5,656 bases of DNA. It comes from Candidatus Acidiferrales bacterium (GTDB lineage: Bacteria > Acidobacteriota > Terriglobia > Acidiferrales > UBA7541). Every line of letters starts with the position of its first letter. The first letter of the stretch is position 1. Position numbers and translations under genes: made by a program. Shown here piece by piece: positions 1 through 4,642 of this stretch. Under the pieces are notes generated by a model. It made no database searches. It saw nothing but the letters and a program-made list of their open reading frames with translations, and was not told the origin of the DNA. The DNA is taken from contig CATPAM010000192.1 of NCBI GenBank assembly GCA_955651735.1, forward strand, positions 1 through 5,656. The letters are read 5' to 3'.

Positions 1-298
1 CCGCTACATCGCGCCCCTGCACCGTCATCAGCGGGACGACGAGGCCTGGTACATCCTCGAGGGGCGGATGCGGTTCAGCTTCGAAGGCCGCGAGTTCGAG
101 GCGGGCACGGGCGAGCTGGTGCTCTCTCCACCCGGCGTGGCCCACACCTACTGGAACCCCGGTCCTGGGCGCCTTCGGTACCTGCTAATAATGACCCCCA
201 ACATCTTCCGCTTGATCGAGAGAATCCATGCTCTGAAGGAGCGGACTCCCGCCTCCCTTCAGCAACTGTTTCGAGAGCACGATTCCGAGCTTCTGTAG
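1..298 (+). CDS. Cupin-domain protein, 3' part (5' end outside window)
   Basis: The reading frame is open from base 2 and stops at TAG 296-298, giving 98 visible residues; the start lies left of the window. Both classical cupin motifs are present. Motif 1 appears as HRHQRDDEAWYILEG, matching HxH-x4-E-x6-G (His 7, His 9 and Glu 14 of the visible part). Motif 2 appears as GELVLSPPGVAHTYWN, matching G-x5-PxG-x2-H-x3-N (His 48). These three His and one Glu are the usual metal ligands of the small beta-barrel, so a metal-binding cupin is well supported. About 45 residues follow motif 2, ending in a charged, probably helical tail. Cupins range from dioxygenases and isomerases to sugar- or ligand-binding regulators, and nothing here fixes the substrate. 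An ATG at 68 falls inside motif 1, so it is not the real start. The gene is probably not co-transcribed with the next one, given the 124-nt gap. Confidence 0.85.
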   Translation, partial: RYIAPLHRHQRDDEAWYILEGRMRFSFEGREFEAGTGELVLSPPGVAHTYWNPGPGRLRYLLIMTPNIFRLIERIHALKERTPASLQQLFREHDSELL

Positions 299-305
299 GC
301 ACCCT

Positions 306-321
306 GCGGGAAACTACCCGC
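306..321 (+). terminator. Weak hairpin after the cupin gene
   Basis: GCGGG (306-310) can pair with CCCGC (317-321) around a 6-nt loop, 7 nt after the cupin stop codon. No U-run follows (the next bases are CTAACCTAATTG), so this is at best a weak terminator or 3'-end stabiliser. The rest of the 299-422 gap holds two perfect short palindromes, GTTGCAAC (356-363) and CCCGCGCGGG (372-381), which could be protein-binding sites ahead of the next gene. I found no convincing -35/-10 pair there. Confidence 0.25.
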
Positions 322-420
322 CTAACCTAATTGAAAACAATGCCTTACAGGCCACGTTGCAACTTTCCTTGCCCGCGCGGGTTTCCTGAATGTAGCAGTA
401 AAGGATCTAAGAGGGTCCCC

Positions 421-450
421 AGATGCGATACTTAAAGATGCGATATCTAA
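421..450 (+). repeat. 15-nt tandem duplication across the start codon
   Basis: AGATGCGATACTTAA (421-435) is followed directly by AGATGCGATATCTAA (436-450), 13 of 15 bases identical. It duplicates the start codon region, so the protein begins M-R-Y-L-K then M-R-Y-L-R, and two in-frame ATGs result. Only the first has a Shine-Dalgarno sequence at good distance. Confidence 0.8.
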
Positions 451-923
451 GGCTTTTCGGTTTACTCGGCATTTGTCTCGGTATTTGTCTCTTCTCGGCT
501 TCTAACGCGCAAGCCCAGCGCGTCACTTTCGGCGTTGGAATTGGAGCCCCCGCCTATTACGGCCTCGCGCCAGTCTGCGCTTACGGCTACTACGATTATT
601 ATCCCTACGCCTGTGCCCCCTATGGCTTCTACGGGCCTGATTGGTTCGCCGGCGGCGTCTTCATCGGCGCCGGACCTTGGTATCACGGTTATTACGGACA
701 CCGCGGCTATGGCTACCATGGTCGCGGTTACTACGGTCGTGGATATGGCTACAACGGCCGCGGCGGGTATGGACGTGGATTCGATCGCGGCTATCGCGGC
801 GGCGACTTCCACGGCGGCAACGGCTTCCGTGGCGGTGGCAACTTCCGCGGTGGCGGAGAGTTCCACGGTGGTGGCGGCAGCTTCCACGGCGGTGGCGGCG
901 GTCACGGCGGCGGACGTCACTAA
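423..923 (+). CDS. Exported Gly/Tyr/His-rich protein, function unknown
   Basis: A 166-residue protein with no recognisable enzyme domain. The start at ATG 423 is supported by GAGGG (411-415) seven bases upstream; the in-frame ATG at 438 has no good ribosome site. A Sec signal peptide is clear: basic N-terminus (Arg 2, Lys 5, Arg 7, Arg 10), hydrophobic core at about 11-25, and an A-Q-A cleavage site after residue 31. The mature chain has a Tyr/Pro/Cys segment (about 45-75, Cys 52 and Cys 64), a Gly-Tyr-Arg-His segment (86-127), and a C-terminal run of five F-(H/R)-G-G repeats (129-160) ending in Gly/His. Such low-complexity exported proteins are frequent in acidobacteria and usually annotated as hypothetical. 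The many His residues could bind metal and the Gly/Tyr bias could favour self-assembly or surface adhesion; both are inference. A strong terminator follows immediately, so the gene appears monocistronic. Confidence 0.8.
   Translation: MRYLKMRYLRLFGLLGICLGICLFSASNAQAQRVTFGVGIGAPAYYGLAPVCAYGYYDYYPYACAPYGFYGPDWFAGGVFIGAGPWYHGYYGHRGYGYHGRGYYGRGYGYNGRGGYGRGFDRGYRGGDFHGGNGFRGGGNFRGGGEFHGGGGSFHGGGGGHGGGRH
468..491 (+). repeat. 12-nt tandem duplication in the signal peptide
   Basis: GGCATTTGTCTC (468-479) and GGTATTTGTCTC (480-491) are adjacent and differ at one base. They are in frame and encode G-I-C-L twice, lengthening the hydrophobic core of the signal peptide. Confidence 0.8.
807..902 (+). repeat. 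F-(H/R)-G-G coding repeats, five copies
   Basis: Phe codons at 807, 825, 843, 861 and 882 each open a unit reading F-(H/R)-G-G plus one to three further residues, at 18, 18, 18 and 21 nt spacing. The DNA copies are related (TTCCRYGGYGGYGG-like) but not identical, suggesting old slippage expansion. Confidence 0.7.
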
Positions 924-934
924 GAACTTGAAAA

Positions 935-971
935 GGGCCGGCGATCTTTCTTGCCGGCCCCTTCTGTTTTT
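935..971 (+). terminator. Rho-independent terminator, probably bidirectional
   Basis: GGGCCGGC (935-942) pairs perfectly with GCCGGCCC (953-960) around a 10-nt loop, followed on the + strand by CTTCTGTTTTT. It lies 11 nt after the stop of the Gly-rich gene. Read on the minus strand, the same stem is followed by TTTTC (934-930), so it can also end transcription of the minus-strand cluster that arrives from the right. Confidence 0.85.
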
Positions 972-1025
972 CCTTGCTGCTCACTATCGAATCAGTTACA
1001 GTCTCTTCCGGGTAAATTTACGTTC

Positions 1026-1052
1026 AAGCGGCAGTCAACCTGCCGCTTTTTT
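1026..1052 (+). terminator. Second + strand terminator, overlapping the convergent gene
   Basis: AAGCGGCAG (1026-1034) pairs perfectly with CTGCCGCTT (1040-1048) around the loop TCAAC, and the downstream side continues as T to 1052. On the + strand this is a textbook intrinsic terminator. On the minus strand no U-run follows (GAACG), so it is directional. It overlaps the last codons of the minus-strand DUF3291 gene, whose TGA stop is in the loop (1037-1035) and whose K-K-K-A-A-G end is written by the stem and T-run. Confidence 0.75.
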
Positions 1053-1466
1053 CTTGTCCGACGGCTTATCTCCTCGGCTAAGTCCTTTGGAATGCTCACT
1101 TCCGAGAAACGGCGGATCTTGCACGATGGTGCTGCAAATAAGTCCTGTGGCATAGTTCGGCTTCTCGGCTTTCTCAAACCACTTGGCCCGGTCACGAAAC
1201 ACCCTGATGTGGTCGGAGCGGTACGCAAAATCCCGTAGCGCTTCCATGGACTCCCACACCGACATATTCACGATCACCAAGGGATCATCGCTGTAAGGGA
1301 TATCCGTCGCATTGCCCGAGTCCGACTGTAGCCGCCACACAAATCCCGGCGCGGAATCCGCCAGCGCATTAACAGGGTCCAGTTGCGCCACGAACTCCGC
1401 AATTTTCGGATCGTCCAGCGGCGCGACCAGCCGCCCAATATTGATTTGCGCCAAATGGTAATTCAT
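1035..1466 (-). CDS. DUF3291-family protein with atypical C-terminus
   Basis: Residues 1-103 closely fit the DUF3291 pattern as I know it: MNYHLAQINIGRL, then A-P-L-D-D-P, N-A-L-A, S-A-P-G-F-V-W-R-L-Q, G-N-A-T, N-M-S-V-W-E-S and R-S-D-H. The family is assigned to the dimeric alpha/beta-barrel fold and has no settled function. ATG 1466 is chosen (143 residues) because the family begins at M-x-Y-H-L-A-Q and GGGAG (1476-1472) lies five bases upstream; a GTG at 1478 would add four residues. The usual tail (P-Y-L-V-L-W-W-(I/V)-P-A-G-H..., then a helix and a G-P-T-P...F-T-F ending) is absent. From about residue 104 the sequence is unrelated, polar and lysine-ending. The overall length is near normal, so this looks like a replaced 3' end, and the product may be non-functional. 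The start lies 19 nt after the stop of the pentaheme cytochrome gene on the same strand, so it is probably the last gene of that operon. Confidence 0.8.
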   Translation of the reverse strand: MNYHLAQINIGRLVAPLDDPKIAEFVAQLDPVNALADSAPGFVWRLQSDSGNATDIPYSDDPLVIVNMSVWESMEALRDFAYRSDHIRVFRDRAKWFEKAEKPNYATGLICSTIVQDPPFLGSEHSKGLSRGDKPSDKKKAAG

Positions 1467-1485
1467 TTGAGCTCCCACACTTCCT

Positions 1486-3105
1486 TCACTGCTTGGCTTC
1501 CGCCCGAGTCAGCAAAACCGCCGTGGCCGACGCCATGGAATCGTAATATCCAACGAAACGCCGCGGCTCCTCCGCCTTGTAAGGGCGTAGATTGTGAGCC
1601 CAGCGAAAGCCAATCGGTTGATACCACAACTCAGCCTCCACGTGGAACGGGCCTTGCGCATTTCCGGTGCTGACGGAATACTGCACCAGACTTCCCGCAT
1701 CCGTGAAATTCGGATCGTCGGCAGCATCGCCCACCACCGCAATGTCCGGCTCGGCAGTCTCTTTCTTGAAACCGCTCGGCAGCAGCCGATTGTCCTTCAG
1801 ATATCCGACCGCCGAAAGCAAACCAGTAGTAACCTGGCCAGCTCCATCTTTCAGAATCGGCTCGTAGATTTGTACCTGGTCGCTGCTGGTAATTTCGCGA
1901 TAGTGCGGCTCAAATCGCGCCGCGTCCGTATCATTATCGTTCCCCTCGATCGATCCATCCGCGTGCAGCGCGCCCGATTCAAACACCTTGTTATCTTGTG
2001 CATCGCGAACCACCACGTGCAGCCATGCCCGGCGCGACGGGTAAGCCGTGGGCATCTTGTGTCCCGTCAAATTCTGCACCAATACTTGCACCTGAAGTCG
2101 CTCCGCGACCGACTCCACCTTACGAATACTGACGCGGGCCGCTTGCGACTGCAGAAACGCCACCGTCTTTTCGGATTGTGCCGTTAGTTCGGTGGGCAGC
2201 GCCACCACACTCAACTCCTTGCGGTATAAGTTCAGCATCCTCAGCATGAAAAAATTCGCCGCTACAAAGGTATGCTGATGCGCTCCCTCACGCGGAACGC
2301 CGAGCACCGCGGTGATGGGCACCTGTCCATGAATTTCCGGCATGTGGCACGACTGGCAACTGCTCCTATCCCGATAGTCGCTGTGCAGCCATTCCGGGTA
2401 CGGCATCTGTTCCGGCAATGAGCCAGTCTCTTTCCCGCCCGGCCCGAGAGCCCGAGTTTTCAGAGTGTGGCAGGTGCCGCACAGTGCGGAATCACGGATA
2501 TGCGCATCTTCCGTCGGGCGAAACCCTCCGGAGGACGTATGCATAATGCGTTGTCGACCTCGATCGATAGCGAAGGGGCCGTATTCCGGATGCTCGTTCT
2601 TTGATGACGGCGGATTGACAACGAATCCTCCGTTGAAACTTTCCGGAGTGCCCAGCTTTTCCTTCGCAATCTGGTGACAGACCGAGCAAGACACGCCATC
2701 TTCAGCCTTGGCGTTGTCCTTATGGTCTCCATCAAACGGAAGGTGCGAAAAAATTTGCCCCTTGCGGCCTTCTAGCCTTGCTTCGAAGCGCGTAATTGGC
2801 ATGTGACAGATCGAACATTCATCCTCTATCGCGGCTTGCGATTCTGGATGATCCATTGATTCGCGCCGCACACTCCCCTGCCAATAGGGGTCGCGCGACG
2901 AATTACCCATCATGCTGGAGCGCCAAGCGAACCCGATGGAGACATCCTCACCAGAAGGCGTTACGATTCCGTTGTGGCAAGCGAGGCAGCGGTCCGAAGT
3001 TTGAAAACTCGGCTTGGCGGCATTGTGCTGTCCGCCACCGTCGACAAGTCGAGGTGAACTCAGCAGCCCCAATACAATCATTGCGTAGCAAGTCCTTTTG
3101 CCCAT
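1486..3105 (-). CDS. Pentaheme c-type cytochrome, exported
   Basis: A 539-residue protein with five CxxCH heme-attachment motifs: CLACH (40-44), CSICH (97-101), CSVCH (140-144), CGTCH (209-213) and CQSCH (250-254). The start at ATG 3105 overlaps the upstream stop as TAATG, with GAAGG (3116-3112) six bases before it; an in-frame start at 3144 would lie inside the previous gene and push the signal peptide inward. The N-terminus has Lys 3-Arg 4 and a hydrophobic stretch (about 7-17), so export to the periplasm, where heme is attached, is expected. His residues between the motifs (for example 86, 121, 128, 172, 202, 241) are candidate sixth ligands. Residues from about 320 to the end carry no CxxCH and look beta-rich, with a N-L-T-G-H-K-M-P-T-A-Y-P segment (345-356) that I associate with multiheme cytochromes of the c554 type. 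A redox or electron-transfer role is well supported; the partner and any catalytic activity are unknown. Coupling to the cytochrome-barrel gene suggests the two proteins work together. Confidence 0.9.
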   Translation of the reverse strand: MGKRTCYAMIVLGLLSSPRLVDGGGQHNAAKPSFQTSDRCLACHNGIVTPSGEDVSIGFAWRSSMMGNSSRDPYWQGSVRRESMDHPESQAAIEDECSICHMPITRFEARLEGRKGQIFSHLPFDGDHKDNAKAEDGVSCSVCHQIAKEKLGTPESFNGGFVVNPPSSKNEHPEYGPFAIDRGRQRIMHTSSGGFRPTEDAHIRDSALCGTCHTLKTRALGPGGKETGSLPEQMPYPEWLHSDYRDRSSCQSCHMPEIHGQVPITAVLGVPREGAHQHTFVAANFFMLRMLNLYRKELSVVALPTELTAQSEKTVAFLQSQAARVSIRKVESVAERLQVQVLVQNLTGHKMPTAYPSRRAWLHVVVRDAQDNKVFESGALHADGSIEGNDNDTDAARFEPHYREITSSDQVQIYEPILKDGAGQVTTGLLSAVGYLKDNRLLPSGFKKETAEPDIAVVGDAADDPNFTDAGSLVQYSVSTGNAQGPFHVEAELWYQPIGFRWAHNLRPYKAEEPRRFVGYYDSMASATAVLLTRAEAKQ

Positions 3106-4235
3106 TACCAGCCTTCGTTCAGCCGCCCGTCCTGCCAGTCCCATAGAACGTAAAACACTATTTGTATCCCACGTCCCGCAGTGTTGTTGACCGGGACACG
3201 GACGCCGAGATTGGCCCGGACGTGTTGCCTCCTGCTAATCGTCACTTGCATTTGCGGCAGCACGTCCCAATTCATCTTCGCGCTGTCCACCAGATCCCTG
3301 GCTCCCAGAAACTCCACCATGGGCGACCACAATCGCCCCAAACCGTGATTCGCCGCAAAACTCTGGCCGATGGCCGTATTGAAAAATATGGATTGCGGGG
3401 CAATCTGCGTATGACGCGGCAAGTCCGCGCCGAGCTGCGTCTGTAAAAAAGTATTCGACCGAAAAAGCTGGTCAAAAGCGGCAAAGGTTTCGAAGGTGGT
3501 TGTTCCGGTCCCGAAGCCTCGCGCCTTGTTGCCGGTTGGCAAAATAGCACCGCCAAACAAGCTCAGAATCGATCCCGACCGCAAGCTCGAAAACATCGTC
3601 CGCTTCACGCCGAGTGTGGTGTCGCCAATACCGCCGTACCAGGTGTGACTCTGATCCTGAAAATTGATCGGGACGTCGATCTCAATCTGATTTTTCACTC
3701 CGAAGCGCTGTTCATGAATGATGTGGGTCGTGCCCCCTGGCGCGCCCTGCGCATTCAGCGCCGTGGAGATCACAACTTCATCTTCCGGATAGGCCTTCTC
3801 CGTAACCAACGCCCGGGGCAAATTCAATTCCCCACGCGGCCAGTGTGGATTCCGGCAGAAGCTTCGCAGCAACGCAATCACGTCATCGATCTGTTCAGAG
3901 GTCAGCGCCTCCCCGAAGGACGGCATAATATCGGAAAATCCGCGTGTCGGTCCGCCGTGAAGGATTACGTCTTTCCAGGTGGTGTTGGGTTCGGGAGTAG
4001 TTTGATCGCACGCTGTGAAATCCGGGAACGTCCGCGGCCGCTCGAATCCGGCAATCTCTTTCGCCGTCCCTCTCCCATCAGCGCCATGGCAAGCCGCACA
4101 CGCCGATTTGAAGATCTGCTCGCCGGCTTGGGTCCGCGAACTGCCCTGATTCCCCGTTTGCCCGAACATCACGGCAAGCGGCGCGAGAGACCAGAACGCC
4201 ACCCACCTGATCACTACCCGCACATGATTATTCAT
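3105..4235 (-). CDS. Cytochrome c fused to an outer-membrane beta-barrel-like domain
   Basis: A 376-residue, two-part protein. After a signal peptide (Arg 6, Arg 10, hydrophobic 11-24) comes a class I cytochrome c domain (about 35-127) with CAACH at 46-50 and a likely distal ligand Met 104 in M-P-S-F-G; Cys 76 and Cys 127 may form a disulfide. A conserved-looking linker W-P-R-G-E-L-N-L-P-R (132-141) leads into about 225 residues of alternating polar/nonpolar strands, with G-G-I-G-D-T-T-L-G-V-K and G-G-A-I-L-P-T-G-N as strand/turn signatures. These resemble the MetA-pathway phenol-degradation outer-membrane (PF13557-like) porins. About ten strands can be drawn, and the chain ends in Trp, the aromatic residue typical of barrel proteins. 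The domain therefore probably sits in the outer membrane with the heme domain in the periplasm; this is inference. ATG 4235 is the first start after an in-frame stop, but no ribosome site lies at normal distance (see leader ORF). First gene of the minus-strand cluster; its stop overlaps the next start. Confidence 0.85.
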   Translation of the reverse strand: MNNHVRVVIRWVAFWSLAPLAVMFGQTGNQGSSRTQAGEQIFKSACAACHGADGRGTAKEIAGFERPRTFPDFTACDQTTPEPNTTWKDVILHGGPTRGFSDIMPSFGEALTSEQIDDVIALLRSFCRNPHWPRGELNLPRALVTEKAYPEDEVVISTALNAQGAPGGTTHIIHEQRFGVKNQIEIDVPINFQDQSHTWYGGIGDTTLGVKRTMFSSLRSGSILSLFGGAILPTGNKARGFGTGTTTFETFAAFDQLFRSNTFLQTQLGADLPRHTQIAPQSIFFNTAIGQSFAANHGLGRLWSPMVEFLGARDLVDSAKMNWDVLPQMQVTISRRQHVRANLGVRVPVNNTAGRGIQIVFYVLWDWQDGRLNEGW

Positions 4236-4254
4236 ATCGGTGGCGATCGATCAT
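4228..4254 (-). promoter_or_regulatory. Candidate eight-codon leader ORF overlapping the cytochrome-barrel start
   Basis: ATG at 4254-4252 opens M-I-D-R-H-R-Y-E and stops at TAA 4230-4228, eight bases inside the cytochrome-barrel gene. AGGAGG (4269-4264) lies nine bases before this ATG, whereas it is 28 bases from the main ATG at 4235. A second GGAGAG (4260-4255) is two bases or fewer from the leader ATG and 19 from the main one. The main gene may therefore be translated by coupling to the leader. A small hairpin, ATCG-CCAC-CGAT (4247-4236), could alternatively bring GGAGAG to about seven bases from the main start. Whether the leader is translated is not shown by sequence alone. Confidence 0.4.
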
Positions 4255-4630
4255 CTCTCCTTTCCTCCTGGTCGGCTCGTACCTGCACACCTGCATCTCA
4301 TAGTCCTGCGCCCGCGCACAACCGGCCACGGCCAGTGTCCCGAAGTAGAAATGCGCAGACATTATTCATCACTTGGCCCGAGTCGCGCCCAAAGACAGTA
4401 ACGCGATTATTCGGATGCCGCAAATCGCTCCCGCAAATCCTTCGATATCCTCAAATTTTCACGTTTAGCCGGTTGCTCTTGCTCTGTTCATGTGGTAGTA
4501 ACTTGCTCCATTCAGACTCGCTGTCGGTAGCGGGTCGGTTTGCGTGGTGGGGTGACCTCGCAGTCCTCTTCGGTGTCCCCTTGGTTTAGCGCACTGCGCT
4601 GAGGATGGCGTGTTCTGTCCGAATCTCGTT
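4255..4630. other. Divergent intergenic control region, no gene seen
   Basis: About 375 nt between the minus-strand cytochrome cluster and the + strand receptor gene. No ORF here has a ribosome site and coding character. Promoters for both directions should lie here. AT-rich patches include ATTATT at 4361-4366 and 4406-4411 (AATAAT on the minus strand) and TCAAATTTTC (4451-4460). A poor + strand match is TTGCTC (4473-4478), 17 bp, TAGTAA (4496-4501). None is convincing enough to name as a promoter. Confidence 0.5.
4588..4600 (+). promoter_or_regulatory. Inverted repeat upstream of the TonB receptor gene
   Basis: AGCGCACTGCGCT is a perfect 6-1-6 inverted repeat ending 42 nt before the receptor start codon. 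As RNA it could form a 5-bp stem with a 3-nt loop; as DNA it could be a small dyad operator. No U-run follows, so it is not a terminator. Confidence 0.3.
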
Positions 4631-4636
4631 AGGAGG
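4631..4636 (+). promoter_or_regulatory. Ribosome binding site of the TonB receptor gene
   Basis: A perfect AGGAGG lies six bases before ATG 4643 and fixes that start, which also begins a clean signal peptide. Confidence 0.8.
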
Positions 4637-4642
4637 CTCTCA

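Noticed and set aside
807..920. Regular repeats considered as a CRISPR or other non-coding array
   Set aside because: The period is 18-21 nt without unique spacers, in frame, and encodes the F-(H/R)-G-G units of a protein.
535..1155. + strand ORF (206 codons) in another frame of the Gly-rich gene
   Set aside because: Ala/Thr/Val low-complexity frame shadow that runs through the strong terminator at 935-971.
992..1228. Minus-strand ORF in another frame at the 3' end of the DUF3291 gene, considered as the frameshifted missing tail
   Set aside because: Its sequence does not contain the expected W-W-P-A-G-H region or any other DUF3291 C-terminal feature, so a simple frameshift is not supported.
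1466..1478. GTG at 1478 as the DUF3291 start
   Set aside because: It adds four residues not usual in the family, and GGGAG sits at good distance from ATG 1466. AAGGA before the GTG is only three bases away.
1594..2187. + strand ORF (197 codons) opposite the pentaheme cytochrome gene
   Set aside because: Arg/Leu/Ile-rich shadow of the real gene's codon bias, with no recognisable motif or signal.
3105..3144. Upstream in-frame start at 3144 for the pentaheme cytochrome
   Set aside because: It would overlap the previous gene by 40 bases and bury the signal peptide, whereas ATG 3105 has a ribosome site and a TAATG junction.
3645..4589. Long + strand ORF (314 codons) opposite the cytochrome-barrel gene
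   Set aside because: It is antisense to a gene with clear CxxCH and barrel features, has Arg/Pro-rich shadow composition, and shows no domain or ribosome site.
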